In this document: piece after piece, positions 34,117 through 44,562 of the stretch
Numbering within the stretch: position 1 is the stretch's first letter
Layout of the letters: every line of letters begins with the position of its first letter
DNA from: Ruminiclostridium papyrosolvens C7
Lineage (GTDB): Bacteria; Bacillota; Clostridia; Acetivibrionales; DSM-1351
Direction: 5' to 3'
DNA length: 64,000 bases
Assembly (NCBI RefSeq): GCF_000421965.1
Contig: NZ_ATAY01000063.1
Location: 124,001 to 188,000 of the forward strand
Made by a program: the position numbers and the translations under genes
Notes under the pieces: generated by a model
Databases searched by the model: none
What the model saw: only the letters and a program-made list of their open reading frames with translations
What the model was told of the DNA's origin: nothing

Positions 34117-34938
34117 TTATTTCTTTTTCACAGGATAGCAAACCTCGGTTACTAATTCATCAGGATTATTTGTTTGTGCAGGACTGACGTGGTAAATACA
34201 GAACATTGCACCATTGAATTCATAACCATTATCGTTTACCCAACCTGCAACTGCCTGATTTACTGCCGTAATTTGATCATAGCTGCCTTTATAAGTGGCA
34301 GAGGCAAATTCCACTGCCGGAACCATTTTGAATACCACATTCTCAGTATCCTTATACAGTCCTTTTACTGGCATCTGTATTTCTACATCTACATCGTTTT
34401 CCTTAAATCCTTCATCATGAAAAATAGCAAGACTTTCACCGCAGCAAACCTGCTGAAGATTCATATCTGGTGCTGTTTCCGTCATCAGCAAATTCCATAG
34501 TATCCCCTCTTGATTATATGACGGTATTATTTTTCTTACACTTGCAACATATCTTTCAGGTAATGTTTTTAATATAACATTATAATTCATAGCGTTATCA
34601 TCCTTTCTTAACCTCATTATGGCTGTATCAAGGAGAAGTAAACGCTGACTGATTTCTTCGGCTTGTGCCTGAACTTCAGCTCGTTTTATTGTCAAAAACT
34701 CCGACAATGCTTTAGGATTATTATAGTTTTTCAATATCTCAGAAATAGCTGCAAGACTGAAACCCATTTCCTTGAGTGCCGTAATTCTGGATGCAATCAG
34801 CAACTGTTCCTCACTGTAATAGCGATAGCTTGTATAATAATCTGTACTTTTAGGCACCAATAATCCCAATTCATCGTAGTGCCGTAGCATTCGTATACTA
34901 ATCCTTGATAACCTTGAAAAATCACCTATTCTTAACAT
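34117..34938 (-). CDS. MerR-family regulator with GyrI-like effector domain
   Basis: This 273-residue regulator has an N-terminal MerR winged helix (RIGDFSRLSRISIRMLRHYDELGLL, residues 3-27, then YYTSYRYYSEEQLLIASRI), a coiled-coil linker (about 75-115) and a C-terminal GyrI-like (AraC_E_bind) ligand domain ending IYHVSPAQTNNPDELVTEVCYPV. Such proteins sense hydrophobic compounds and twist promoters with long spacers. A matching promoter with a 19-base spacer is visible upstream. It lies downstream of the MFS transporter gene on the same strand. A degraded copy of its last third lies at 15489-15582. Confidence 0.9.
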   Translation of the reverse strand: MLRIGDFSRLSRISIRMLRHYDELGLLVPKSTDYYTSYRYYSEEQLLIASRITALKEMGFSLAAISEILKNYNNPKALSEFLTIKRAEVQAQAEEISQRLLLLDTAIMRLRKDDNAMNYNVILKTLPERYVASVRKIIPSYNQEGILWNLLMTETAPDMNLQQVCCGESLAIFHDEGFKENDVDVEIQMPVKGLYKDTENVVFKMVPAVEFASATYKGSYDQITAVNQAVAGWVNDNGYEFNGAMFCIYHVSPAQTNNPDELVTEVCYPVKKK

Positions 34939-34979
34939 TATTACACCTCACATATGTGTGTTTTCCTGAGCTCATTTCT

Positions 34980-35010
34980 AGTATAAAGTGTACCATAATG
35001 TGAGAGTCAA
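34980..35010 (-). promoter_or_regulatory. MerR-type promoter with 19-bp spacer
   Basis: On the minus strand TTGACT (35010-35005) and TATACT (34985-34980) are separated by 19 bases instead of 17. The spacer contains imperfect dyad bases (CTCACATTATGGTACACT). This over-long spacer is the hallmark of promoters remodelled by MerR-family activators and indicates autoregulation. Confidence 0.75.
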
Positions 35011-35180
35011 TGATTTTTTAATGAGAAATATCTGAAATGGCATCTAATAAAATTTGAATGTATCTTAAAGAGATATGTAAAAGAAATAGATTTGAAAAAT
35101 ACAACAATCAGGAGGTTAATACACCACGCTCGCCCAAACCGTCAGATACGGCTTAGGCGGGCTTTAAATACAAACTAAGA

Positions 35181-36404
35181 CTATATCTTTTGTTGGAGCG
35201 AAAAGTTTTTCTTATGTTGAAATAGCAAGTATAGAATCAGTGATACCAAAAATACACCCGCACATGCTACAAACATAATTTTATAATTCCATGTTGATGC
35301 TATAACTCCGGCCAACATAGGACCAATACCCTGTCCAAGGTCTGCTCCAATGTAGTATGTGCTTGTGGCAACCCCGCTTTTTTCTTCCGGAAGCATTTTT
35401 ATACATTCGGCCTGTATCGTAGGTTGTCCCGAACCCTGAGCAAAAGCCTTCAATGCTGATGCTACCAAAATAATGGCCAGTGTCTGGGCATATCCGATAA
35501 ACATGGAGGCTACTAACGCAAGAATGAATGACGGGATAATTACGGTCGAAATCCCATATTTATCATAAATCTTGCCTGCAAATGTTCTGACAAGAATCAG
35601 GCTGATGGCATTGACGGTGAAGTACAAGCTTATATTTTTTATTCCCCTTTCGTCACCAAGGAGGACCAGGTATGAACCTATAACACCATTGAGCATAGAA
35701 AAAACCGCCCCGAAAAATGCATAGGGCAATACATTCATGGCAATAAAATCCGAAAAGCAAATTCTTCTCTTTTGTTTTTCACAGCTTTCCTTTTTATGCT
35801 TTGTATTGGGCAGTGCGAACATCAATGCAGACACACAAATCATAATAATTCCTGCAATCAGAAACGAAACCGATAAGCCATATTTTTCTCCTATATACAG
35901 CCCAAGAGTTGGGCCTACCGCGGTAGCAATAATTTGCCCCAGTCCAAAATATCCAATACCTTCTCCTATTCTCTTCCTTGGAATAAACTTTGATACCAGT
36001 GCAAGGTTGACTATGCCGTTTACGGAAAAAGCCAGTGCATGAGTAACACGAAAGAAAATCAATACAGTTACATTCGTTGAAATAGTGTATCCTAAAAGGG
36101 ATAGGCCTATTAAAGCTGTTGAGACGATAAAGACTACCTTTTTATTCAACCGGTCTGAAATAATACCGGAAACCGGTCTTGCAAACAATGCAACAAAGGA
36201 AAACATCCCTACTATAACACCAGCAATAGGAAGTGATGACCCCAGTTTTATTGCATATTTAGTAAGAAGGGGCATGACCATGTAAAAGCTGATGCCAACA
36301 AAAGTTCCCAAACTTATTAATGTTATATATGGCACCGTCCATAGCTTTTCACTTTTAACGGTGCCTGATTCTTCCTGTTCAATTAGAACATTGTCATTAT
36401 TCAT
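35181..36404 (-). CDS. MFS transporter
   Basis: This 407-residue protein has twelve predicted transmembrane helices and major-facilitator motifs. The loop 2-3 motif appears as FARPVSGIISDRLNKK (about residue 75) and a similar GKIYDKYG in the second half. I chose the ATG at 36404, with GGAGGT 12 bases upstream, over an in-frame TTG 30 bases earlier. It is likely a proton-driven drug or sugar exporter; the substrate cannot be read. A terminator separates it from the LacI gene upstream, and the MerR gene follows downstream. Confidence 0.88.
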   Translation of the reverse strand: MNNDNVLIEQEESGTVKSEKLWTVPYITLISLGTFVGISFYMVMPLLTKYAIKLGSSLPIAGVIVGMFSFVALFARPVSGIISDRLNKKVVFIVSTALIGLSLLGYTISTNVTVLIFFRVTHALAFSVNGIVNLALVSKFIPRKRIGEGIGYFGLGQIIATAVGPTLGLYIGEKYGLSVSFLIAGIIMICVSALMFALPNTKHKKESCEKQKRRICFSDFIAMNVLPYAFFGAVFSMLNGVIGSYLVLLGDERGIKNISLYFTVNAISLILVRTFAGKIYDKYGISTVIIPSFILALVASMFIGYAQTLAIILVASALKAFAQGSGQPTIQAECIKMLPEEKSGVATSTYYIGADLGQGIGPMLAGVIASTWNYKIMFVACAGVFLVSLILYLLFQHKKNFSLQQKI

Positions 36405-36452
36405 ATCGATTTTTCTACCTCCATATGCTGTCAATTTAATATTTCAGAATGC

Positions 36453-36483
36453 AAAAAAAGCCGAAAGCATACCCTCCTTCGGC
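36453..36483 (-). terminator. Terminator after the LacI gene
   Basis: GCCGAA (36460-36465) and TTCGGC (36478-36483) form the stem, and seven T residues follow on the minus strand. It ends the long hydrolase-Opp-CapA-LacI transcript before the MFS gene. Confidence 0.75.
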
Positions 36484-36606
36484 AGGAAAAGAATTTTTCG
36501 CCACCAAGGCAAAAACACGATGACAGGAAACAGCAGTTTCCTCTATAATAAAATTGTAATATTCGGAATTAAGAACAGTTTTTATGAAATGGTATGATGC
36601 CCGTTA

Positions 36607-37635
36607 TTAACGCGGGCAGCTCTCACGAAAAACAAAAGGTGTATCAATAATTTTATGCACCGGTGCAGAACCGGGCATGTCCAATGCATTTGCCATAAGC
36701 GTGATACATGTCCTCGCAATCTCTTCTGTCGGATAATTAACAGTTGTGATAGATGGATGATGAATCTCCAATGAATCATTGTTACCGTAAACAATTATCT
36801 CCATATCTTCCGGCATACGAATTCCGTGTTCGCAGAAAACAGAGAGTGCTCCCAGGGCTAGTGAGTCGTTTTGGATATATATCGCTGAAGGAAGGTTATT
36901 TCCCTTAACCATCTTTTTAGCTGCAATCTTTCCTTCTTCTACTTTATTTGATGAAGGACAATCCAATCCGCTGGTAATCAACTCTGCTTCCATTCCCAGA
37001 CAGCTACAAGTTTTCATAAAGCCTGAAATTCTCTGATTTATGGTAATACTTGAATGTTTGTACACAGGTTGCATGACTCCCACAGATTTATGACCATGCC
37101 TGCCAAAAATAGCGGCAATATCCGTTCCTATCCTTAGATTGTCCACCGATACCTGATGATATTGGGGAATGTCACCATATAAGAGGACTGTCGGAACCTG
37201 AATGCTCGTATTAGTCAAAAATTCAATATCCTCTTTGGATACGGGCGGTACAATAATGCCATTATAATAGTTCGCCGATAAAACAGGTTCCATTTTTTCC
37301 AGCTCACCATTTTTATATGGCAGTATTGTGAACCGCATTTCCCTTACCTCTCCGCTAAAGGTCATATCCTGAAGCATATCGATAAAAGTATTCAGAAACT
37401 GTGAATGCTGCGCAGGCGACCAACATAGTGCAATCTCAGGCATATGTTGGATATTACGTAAACTTAATTTTCGAGCTGTCATATTCGGGATATATCCCAT
37501 CTGGTTGGCAACTTCCAGTATCATTTTTTGTTTCGCCTTGGAAATCCTCATTTTTTCAGCCCTGCCATTCAGTACAAAAGACACCGTACTGGCTGAGACC
37601 CCCACAGCATTCGCTATATCATAAATACTTACCAT
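36607..37635 (-). CDS. LacI-family transcriptional regulator
   Basis: This 342-residue regulator has an N-terminal LacI helix-turn-helix (VSIYDIANAVGVSASTVSFVLNG, residues 2-24, with hinge NMTARKLSLRN) and a periplasmic-binding-protein-like sensor domain (GIIVPPVSKEDIEFL, SAIYIQNDSLALGAL, TTVNYPTEEIA). It is the last gene of the Opp/CapA cluster, four bases after capA. Two LacI-like operator sequences upstream of the cluster (45541-45597) are plausible targets, so it likely senses the imported solute. Confidence 0.92.
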   Translation of the reverse strand: MVSIYDIANAVGVSASTVSFVLNGRAEKMRISKAKQKMILEVANQMGYIPNMTARKLSLRNIQHMPEIALCWSPAQHSQFLNTFIDMLQDMTFSGEVREMRFTILPYKNGELEKMEPVLSANYYNGIIVPPVSKEDIEFLTNTSIQVPTVLLYGDIPQYHQVSVDNLRIGTDIAAIFGRHGHKSVGVMQPVYKHSSITINQRISGFMKTCSCLGMEAELITSGLDCPSSNKVEEGKIAAKKMVKGNNLPSAIYIQNDSLALGALSVFCEHGIRMPEDMEIIVYGNNDSLEIHHPSITTVNYPTEEIARTCITLMANALDMPGSAPVHKIIDTPFVFRESCPR

Positions 37636-37639
37636 AATA

Positions 37640-38776
37640 TCACCTGTATCCTATAACTATTTCATCCTCATCCCATTCATAGGTGGCATTCAAATTTGCT
37701 CCGGATGTTATTTTGACCATATATTCCAAGACCTCTTCCCCTCCGGACTCACGGGTTACCACCACGGGCACTCCTGCTTTATTTACGATCATTGGAATAA
37801 AGCGGGTCTGTTTAATTATACCATCCTCGATTATACATTTAGCAATGATTGTATAAATCGATTCCGGGTGGAATGGGTAAGTTGGATATTCCGGGTCCGG
37901 CACAAAGCCAAACATTTCTATACGCTTACGCGCCCACTGCTCGGGATCAAAAACCTCGTTACGGACTCCTTTTTCAGCTCTGAAATTTGGGCTTAATGAA
38001 GGAACCCATGCAATAAAATTATTTAGTCCATGATAAATCGTTTTTCCTTTATATACTTCAATACCGTGCAATATATGTGAGTGAGAACTAAAAATCACAT
38101 CCGCTCCGGCGTCAATGGCTGCATACGACACCACCTGCTCATAGTCGGCCAGTTCTACCGGCTTATGTACGATTCCCTTATGAAGATACACAGCCAGAAC
38201 ATCGCATTGTTTGCGCAATTCACGTATATCTTCCAACATGCTGTTGAAAGATTCCGGTTCCGGGTATGTGTATATTTTGGTCGGGTTTCCTCCCGGATTA
38301 GCTACATCTCCCAATTCATAATGTGTTATAATATCTACATTAGCACATCCGGGCTTTGTTTCAGTTGCCGACATAACCTTAGGTCCCGTACAGTTGTAGC
38401 TGAGAACGCCAAGGCGTACGCCTTCTTTTTCAACAATAGCAGGTCTTTTCGCATGTTCGATGTTCAACCCAGCTCCGGTGTAAGTTACATTATTTCCCTC
38501 AAGCCAACCTAGAGTATCCTTTACACCAATATCTTTTGCGTCATAAATATGGTTCCCCGCCAAGGAGAGAACATCAAACCTTCCCGACAGGGGAGCCAGA
38601 TTCTTTAATTGTCTTTCTAAATCCGCAAGTTCGGGTGCTCTGTCGCTGTATGGAACTTCAAGCTGGCCAAGTACGATATCAGCTTTAGTTATCTCGGTAT
38701 CGACACTGGAAAAAAATTGTTCCGGTTCTTTCCCGAGAATAATATCTCCTGTCGCAATTATAGTTAATTTTTTCAT
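37640..38776 (-). CDS. CapA-family (metallophosphatase fold) protein
   Basis: This 378-residue protein of the CapA/PgsA family has the calcineurin-like PGA_cap fold, with ATGDIILGKE at the start, LSLAGNHIYDAKD, and VIFSSHSHILHGIEVYKG providing metal-binding His residues. Most CapA proteins act in poly-gamma-glutamate synthesis, but this one has no signal peptide or membrane anchor and sits inside an oligopeptide importer operon, so an intracellular hydrolytic role on the imported compound is more likely. The ATG at 38776 has GGAG upstream and is preferred over one 36 bases earlier. Confidence 0.8.
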   Translation of the reverse strand: MKKLTIIATGDIILGKEPEQFFSSVDTEITKADIVLGQLEVPYSDRAPELADLERQLKNLAPLSGRFDVLSLAGNHIYDAKDIGVKDTLGWLEGNNVTYTGAGLNIEHAKRPAIVEKEGVRLGVLSYNCTGPKVMSATETKPGCANVDIITHYELGDVANPGGNPTKIYTYPEPESFNSMLEDIRELRKQCDVLAVYLHKGIVHKPVELADYEQVVSYAAIDAGADVIFSSHSHILHGIEVYKGKTIYHGLNNFIAWVPSLSPNFRAEKGVRNEVFDPEQWARKRIEMFGFVPDPEYPTYPFHPESIYTIIAKCIIEDGIIKQTRFIPMIVNKAGVPVVVTRESGGEEVLEYMVKITSGANLNATYEWDEDEIVIGYR

Positions 38777-38876
38777 GTAATATATCTCCATTGCGTGCAG
38801 TTGATTATACATAATTATATATCAAGTAAAATTCTATTGCACGCTAAACAATAAATGTCGTTATTTCATCTTTTTT

Positions 38877-40898
38877 TCATTGCTCCAATTTATGGCATGC
38901 AACGTAGTGCTCGTTTCCATAGTTCTTAACTAAAGGAACCTGTTTCCGGCAAATGTCCATAGTATAAGGACATCGGTCGCTAAAGCAACATCCGGCAGGC
39001 CTATTCATCAAGCTTTTGACTTCTCCGGGCAAAATAATTTTTTCACGGGTTAATTCAATTTCTGGGTCCGGTATGGGAACAGCCGCCAGTAATGCCTGTG
39101 TATAAGGATGCATCGGATTGGCGTATAGCTCTTCGCAAGGTGCTGATTCTACGATTTTTCCCAGATACATTACAGCAATGGTATCACTTATATGCTTTAC
39201 TACAGATAAATCATGGGCAATAAACAAATAGGTCAATCCCAATTCCTGTTGCAGATCCTCCAGCAAGTTTATAATTTGCGCCTGTATGGATACATCGAGA
39301 GCCGATATAGGTTCATCACATACTATCAGATCCGGGTTGCTGGCCAACGCACGAGCAATTCCCAGACGTTGCCTCTGGCCTCCTGAAAACTCATGAGCCA
39401 CTCTGTTTTTTAGAGATGGCGATAATCCTACAAGCGTAAAGAGTTCATCAACCCTGCGATCATATTCCTGCCCGGAAGAAATAAGTTTATGGATTTTTAA
39501 CGGCTCTCCCACAAGACTTCCTGCACTTTTCCTGGGGTCCAGCGAACTATATGGATCCTGAAATATCATTTGTATTTTATGCCTTTGTCTGCGCAGTTCA
39601 GATGACTTGAGAACGTTAAAATCAAGATTGTTAAATTTAATCTCGCCTTCACTGTCATTGATTAAGCGCACGATGCTTCTTGCAACAGTTGTCTTCCCGC
39701 AACCGGATTCGCCAACCAGACCGAAAGTTTCGCCACGTCTTACTTTAAATGAAACCTTGTCTACTGCAGTAAGTTTGGTAGATTTCGAACTCAGTACGCT
39801 ATGCTTAATAGGGAAATGAACAGACAGGTTATTGATTTCGAGTATGTTGTCCTTAAGCGGTTCCCTGCGATCTATCCTGGTGCTATCCTGACTGTTTTTA
39901 TCTATCTGGTCAAGTTCTTCACGACTCAGGCGGCAAGCTGCAAAATGTCCATTTTCAACTGACTCGGTCAAATCCGGTATACCCTGACTAAAACACATGT
40001 CGCATTTATATTTGCATCTGGGCAGGAAAGGACAACGCTTTCCATCATCCAGTGGCATTTTTGCCGGAGCATCAATTGGCTGAAGTTTTCTTTCCTTGCT
40101 GTCATCCAACCTTGGAATCGCATTCAACAGCCCTCTTGTATAAGGATGTGACGGATGGGCAAAAATGTCCCGTGATAAGCCGGACTCCACAATCCTTCCG
40201 GCATACATTACATAGATACGCTGGGCATAGCGGGCTACAATACCCAAATTGTGTGTAACGATGAGCAGAGAAGTACCATTTTTCTCTGATACAGTTTTCA
40301 ACAGCTCCAGTATTTGGGCCTGAGTGGTAACGTCCAGTGCAGTTGTAGGCTCATCAGCTATAATAAGCTTTGGATTGCCAGCAATAGCAATGGCTACCAT
40401 GATCCTCTGGCGCATACCCCCGGAAAACTGGTGGGGGTAATCGCCCATTCTTTTCTCCGCATCAGGTATTCCTACCTGACTTAAAAGACTAATAGCACGT
40501 TTTCTGGCTTCCTTGTCTTTAACGCCAGTATGGATTAATATTGGCTCCATAAGCTGGCTGCCAATGGTTTTTACGGGGTTTAATGAGGTCATCGGCTCTT
40601 GGAATACCATTCCAATTTTTCCACCACGTATTTTTCGCATTTCCGGACCATTGGCCGAATATTTAAACACTTCTTCATCTTCGAGCATTACACATCCATT
40701 ATCAATGCTCCCGGGCGGTGTTGAAATCAGTTGCAATACAGCCAACTGACTCACACTTTTCCCCGACCCGCTCTCACCTACAAAGCTGATTGTTTCGCCC
40801 TGATCTATATAATAGGATACGTCATTTACAGCTTTTGTAACAGAATCATCAATTCTAAACGAAACGCTCAAATTATTGACTTGTAGTAAATGTTTCAT
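38877..40898 (-). CDS. Fused OppD-OppF-type ABC transporter ATPase
   Basis: This 673-residue protein joins two ABC ATPase domains. The first has Walker A GESGSGKS, signature FSGGMRQR and Walker B LIIADEP; the second has [16 protein letters not shown] and LIVCDEP. Each is followed by the Cys-rich oligopeptide-type C-terminal tail ([14 protein letters not shown] and [14 protein letters not shown]) that can bind an iron-sulfur cluster. In most Opp systems OppD and OppF are separate proteins. It energises import by the OppB/OppC permeases. The ATG at 40898 (AGGAG upstream) starts ten bases after the oppC stop. Confidence 0.93.
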   Translation of the reverse strand: MKHLLQVNNLSVSFRIDDSVTKAVNDVSYYIDQGETISFVGESGSGKSVSQLAVLQLISTPPGSIDNGCVMLEDEEVFKYSANGPEMRKIRGGKIGMVFQEPMTSLNPVKTIGSQLMEPILIHTGVKDKEARKRAISLLSQVGIPDAEKRMGDYPHQFSGGMRQRIMVAIAIAGNPKLIIADEPTTALDVTTQAQILELLKTVSEKNGTSLLIVTHNLGIVARYAQRIYVMYAGRIVESGLSRDIFAHPSHPYTRGLLNAIPRLDDSKERKLQPIDAPAKMPLDDGKRCPFLPRCKYKCDMCFSQGIPDLTESVENGHFAACRLSREELDQIDKNSQDSTRIDRREPLKDNILEINNLSVHFPIKHSVLSSKSTKLTAVDKVSFKVRRGETFGLVGESGCGKTTVARSIVRLINDSEGEIKFNNLDFNVLKSSELRRQRHKIQMIFQDPYSSLDPRKSAGSLVGEPLKIHKLISSGQEYDRRVDELFTLVGLSPSLKNRVAHEFSGGQRQRLGIARALASNPDLIVCDEPISALDVSIQAQIINLLEDLQQELGLTYLFIAHDLSVVKHISDTIAVMYLGKIVESAPCEELYANPMHPYTQALLAAVPIPDPEIELTREKIILPGEVKSLMNRPAGCCFSDRCPYTMDICRKQVPLVKNYGNEHYVACHKLEQ

Positions 40899-40908
40899 TT
40901 GCATCTCC

Positions 40909-41781
40909 TCATATAGACCCGCGTAAGCGCGGATCAAGAATATCTCTCAGACCATCTCCCAAAATATTGAATCCAAGCACAAGTAACATAATGCAGACAC
41001 CTGGCGCAAGTGCAAACACAGGATTTGTAATTAGCCTGCTATATCCTTCGTTTACCATAGCCCCCCAGGACGCCATGGGCGCTTTTACTCCAAGGCCTAA
41101 AAAGCTTAAGCTGGCTTCTGCAAGGATTGTTCCACCGATATTCATTGTAAAAAGAACGATTATCGGAGATAAACAGTTAGGTAAAATATGAGAAAACATA
41201 ATTCTAATACTGCCGGCTCCCAATACCCTTTCCGCATTTATATAATCAGAATTACGTATTGCAAGCACCTGAGCACACATCAACCTTGTATATGTAGGTA
41301 TAGTTGATAATCCCAGAATCACCATAAGACTTGCCATACCTGAACCAAAAATTATTCCAAGACCCAGTGACAGCATGATAGCCGGAATTGACAATAGTGC
41401 ATCCATAATACGAGATATAACTGAATTTACTACCCCTCCCACGTAACCTGCCACCAATCCAAGAATGATTCCGCAGCCTGCAGCAATCATAACTGCAATA
41501 AAACCAATTGACAGGGATGTTCTTGTTCCGTAAATCAAGCGACTCAATATGTCTCTTCCCAGCTCGTCATTTCCCAGAATATGCTCTGCAGACGGTTTGG
41601 CAAATGACAATGCCAGGTTCTGCTTGTATGGATTATGTGGGCTGATGTATGGTGCAAGTAGTGCAGTCATAACAAATAATACAACCAGAACTGTACCGAA
41701 AATTACAATCCTGCGCCCGAACAACCGCTTTAAAAATCTTGTGATGCCGGACATGAAGTGACTTGTCCCTCTCTTGTTCAT
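40909..41781 (-). CDS. OppC-like ABC permease
   Basis: This is a 290-residue integral membrane permease with about six helices, an N-terminal OppC_N segment (FLKRLFGRRIVIFGTVLVVL, NPYKQNLALSFAKPSAEHILGND) and the binding-protein-dependent transport loop (EASLSFLGLGVKAPMASWGAMVN) that contacts the ATPase. It forms the channel with the OppB-like permease immediately upstream. A GGAGG site precedes the ATG. The imported solute is probably a small peptide or related compound. Confidence 0.92.
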   Translation of the reverse strand: MNKRGTSHFMSGITRFLKRLFGRRIVIFGTVLVVLFVMTALLAPYISPHNPYKQNLALSFAKPSAEHILGNDELGRDILSRLIYGTRTSLSIGFIAVMIAAGCGIILGLVAGYVGGVVNSVISRIMDALLSIPAIMLSLGLGIIFGSGMASLMVILGLSTIPTYTRLMCAQVLAIRNSDYINAERVLGAGSIRIMFSHILPNCLSPIIVLFTMNIGGTILAEASLSFLGLGVKAPMASWGAMVNEGYSRLITNPVFALAPGVCIMLLVLGFNILGDGLRDILDPRLRGSI

Positions 41782-41792
41782 ATTACGACCTC

Positions 41793-42737
41793 CTACTGTA
41801 TACGAATGCGTGGATCAATGTAGCCATAGGAAATATCGACAATAAGATTTGCTATACTCACTACGACGGCTACAATGAGAATACATGCCTGTGTTGTTGC
41901 AACATCCTTGCTAAGTACACTGGATACCAGCAACTGGCCGGTTCCTGCAATGCTGAATATAATTTCAACGGAAGTAGATCCTGAGACTACATTTCTAAAA
42001 GACATACCTGTTAATGTAACAATAGGTATCAAGGCATTTTTTAATGCGTGTCCTGAAATGACTTTGGATTCTTTAACGCCCTTTGCTCTGGCTGTCCTGA
42101 TATAATCCTGACGGATAACCTCCAGCATGCTTGACCTCATTTGGCGTGTCGTACCTGCAATAGCACCAACACTCAATGCAAATAAAGGTAAAATTGTCTG
42201 CTTAACACTAGTTACAAAATTATCTGTCGGAAATGTAAAACCATATGAGGGAAGCCATTTAAGCTGCATTGCGAAAAGTGACATCCCCAGTACAGCTAAC
42301 CAGAATAAAGGCATAACCGCACCCAGATTGGCCAGTAATGTAATAATGGTATCGGTTAATTTTCCTCTTTTTGTTGCGGAAAGAATGCCTAGAATTATGC
42401 CCAACGTAGTACTTATTATTATTGACAATACCCCAAAATACATGGTAATTGGCAATCTTTCTTTTATAAGGTCTATAACAGGCATCCTGTACTTGTATGA
42501 TTTTCCGAAATCGCCCTCCAAGATGTTTCCGCACCAATTTACATATCTTATAAAAATCGGTTTATCAAGACCCATCTCTTTGTAAGCGATATCATACTGT
42601 TCCTGGGTGATATCACCGCCGAGCATTGCGTACACAGGATCTCCCGGCATAAGGTAAGTCAGTAGGAATGTAAATATCGAAACGATAAATATAACAATAA
42701 CTGATTGTATCAGCCTTTTAATAATAAATTGAGCCAT
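41793..42737 (-). CDS. OppB-like ABC permease
   Basis: This 314-residue membrane permease with about six helices has the OppB opening (FIIKRLIQSVIVIFIVSIFTF), the typical MPGDPVYAMLGG loop and the coupling helix (RTARAKGVKESKVISGHALKNA). It pairs with the OppC-like permease 11 bases downstream. A 146-base gap with a stable hairpin separates it from the solute-binding protein gene, consistent with lower expression of permeases than of the binding protein. Confidence 0.92.
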   Translation of the reverse strand: MAQFIIKRLIQSVIVIFIVSIFTFLLTYLMPGDPVYAMLGGDITQEQYDIAYKEMGLDKPIFIRYVNWCGNILEGDFGKSYKYRMPVIDLIKERLPITMYFGVLSIIISTTLGIILGILSATKRGKLTDTIITLLANLGAVMPLFWLAVLGMSLFAMQLKWLPSYGFTFPTDNFVTSVKQTILPLFALSVGAIAGTTRQMRSSMLEVIRQDYIRTARAKGVKESKVISGHALKNALIPIVTLTGMSFRNVVSGSTSVEIIFSIAGTGQLLVSSVLSKDVATTQACILIVAVVVSIANLIVDISYGYIDPRIRIQ

Positions 42738-42814
42738 CCTTCAATGTGCCCCCAATCTGCAGGTTCTTAACTAATATCACTTATTATTTAAAATAGATTA
42801 ACGAGGTTTCCAAG

Positions 42815-42862
42815 TATGAAGTCGACCGATACGTTTCTAGGTTGCACCGGTCAGCCTTCATA
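42815..42862 (-). other. Intercistronic hairpin between the binding protein and permease genes
   Basis: TATGAAG/CTTCATA and an inner GACCG/CGGTC stem form a twelve-pair structure with no T-run. Such hairpins after binding-protein genes stabilise the upstream mRNA, allowing more binding protein than permease to be made. This role is inferred from position. Confidence 0.6.
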
Positions 42863-42883
42863 TAAATTCAGAAATGCATCCGA

Positions 42884-44488
42884 TTATTTTTCTATCCAGA
42901 CAAGTTCAGGTGTCCAGTGAGAGATATGATAATATCCTAAATGACTGTCCTTAACCTTATCTGTTGAATAAACCTGACTGCTAATTGAAGCAAATGGGAT
43001 AAGCAGGCAGTAATCATCGATTACTTTCTTTGACAGCTCTTTGCTTATCGCCACTTTTTCATCAAATGTTTTTGCTGCTACTGCAGAATCAATTAATTTC
43101 TTTATATCTTCAGGATGGATAACTCCACCAACACATCGAACGCCCTCATCTGTCAAAGTTCTGGCATATACCGGTGCAATATCTGCTTCTCCTCTTCCAG
43201 CCCAACGCAAAATGCCGTCCCATGTTCCTTTGATTCCGGTCATCTCATTCTCTTTTGCTGATTCAATAGGTACAATTTCCATCTTAATACCAACTTCTGC
43301 AAGATATGCCTGGGTAACTTCCATTAATTTAACATCACCTGAATTTACATATCCTTTGCAAGTAAAGCCATTTGGGTAGCCAGCTTCTGCAAGTAACTGC
43401 TTTGCTTTTGCCACATTATAAGGATAGCCGACAGTAGCCTCGTTATATGACCATGATCCAGGAGGCGTCCATTGATTTGAGTATGCCCATCCAAGCTTTT
43501 TATTCATTGCAACGATAGCTTCTTTATCAATGGCATGGGCAATTGCCTGTCTCACCTTTAATTTATGGAAAGGTAGTGACGGGTCATTGCTGGTAGGCAT
43601 AAGACCATTCATAATAGTTCCGCTTGTAAGAGGACGACTTATAGGAGCACGGCCGTCAACTTCCATTGCATCACTTACAGTGCCGTCAACAGTTGCAATT
43701 ACATCAATTTCTCCTGCTCTCATAGCAGAAACAATGGTTGTAGTATCGGGCATGAAAACAACTTCAATGCCATCAAGATATGGTTGTCCCTTAACACGGT
43801 AGTCTTTATTTTTTTCAAAAACAATCCTAGCATCACGTTCCCATTTAACAAACTTAAATGGTCCTGTTCCAACAGGGTTTGCAATTGCTACATCTTTTCC
43901 ATTTGCTTTAAAGTAAGTTGGTGAAATAATTCTTCCTGCTGTAAACAAGGCAGCATCTGCAATGGAATTATTCCATTTTGAAAGATGAAGCACCAATGTC
44001 AGTGGATCTTTAACCTCGATACTGGCAACATCATTGATTTCGCTACGTCCTGATGCCTTAAATTCTTCAAAGTTCCATTTTACTGCTTCCGCATCACATA
44101 CCGTACCGTCATGGAACTTAACATCCTTACGCAAGTTAATGGTTAATGTCAATGCATCGGCATCCATTTTAAATCCCTCGGCCAAATATGGAACAAGAAC
44201 GCCTGATTCATCATATCTTCCCAAAGTTTCTAAAGCTGCATCCATTACTTGGTTTTCATAGTATGTCGTACTTCCTGCCGGATACCCTATACAATTGAAT
44301 TTATCACCGTATGCTATCCTTAAAACTCCACCCTGCTTATCACTTGCCGTTTCGTTACCTGATGCTTGAGCAGACTCATTAGCTGTATTCGTTGTGTCAG
44401 CCGGGCTTCCTGAGCCTGAACACGCTACACTCACCAATAAAAGTGATGTAATTACTAACAAGCTAATTACTTTCATAAACTTTTTCAT
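42884..44488 (-). CDS. Extracellular solute-binding lipoprotein, family 5 (OppA-like)
   Basis: This 534-residue lipoprotein has a signal peptide ending in a lipobox (LLLVSVAC, Cys at about 23), followed by a Ser/Thr/Asn-rich linker (GSPADTTNTANES). The family-5 signature region is visible as KFHDGTVCDAEAVKWNFE, with AIAHAIDKEAIV and AKQLLAEAGYPNG. It captures peptides or other solutes outside the membrane for the OppB/C channel. I prefer the ATG at 44488 as it begins the signal peptide directly; an in-frame ATG 45 bases upstream adds an unlikely N-terminus. Confidence 0.92.
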   Translation of the reverse strand: MKKFMKVISLLVITSLLLVSVACSGSGSPADTTNTANESAQASGNETASDKQGGVLRIAYGDKFNCIGYPAGSTTYYENQVMDAALETLGRYDESGVLVPYLAEGFKMDADALTLTINLRKDVKFHDGTVCDAEAVKWNFEEFKASGRSEINDVASIEVKDPLTLVLHLSKWNNSIADAALFTAGRIISPTYFKANGKDVAIANPVGTGPFKFVKWERDARIVFEKNKDYRVKGQPYLDGIEVVFMPDTTTIVSAMRAGEIDVIATVDGTVSDAMEVDGRAPISRPLTSGTIMNGLMPTSNDPSLPFHKLKVRQAIAHAIDKEAIVAMNKKLGWAYSNQWTPPGSWSYNEATVGYPYNVAKAKQLLAEAGYPNGFTCKGYVNSGDVKLMEVTQAYLAEVGIKMEIVPIESAKENEMTGIKGTWDGILRWAGRGEADIAPVYARTLTDEGVRCVGGVIHPEDIKKLIDSAVAAKTFDEKVAISKELSKKVIDDYCLLIPFASISSQVYSTDKVKDSHLGYYHISHWTPELVWIEK

Positions 44489-44562
44489 ACTCGATTTTCC
44501 TCCTCTGGAATTATTTGAGTAATTGGTAAACATAACATCCTACTTGATTTAATATGTAAAAT

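Noticed and set aside
36035-36434. TTG at 36434 as start of the MFS gene
   Set aside because: A better Shine-Dalgarno spacing supports the ATG at 36404.
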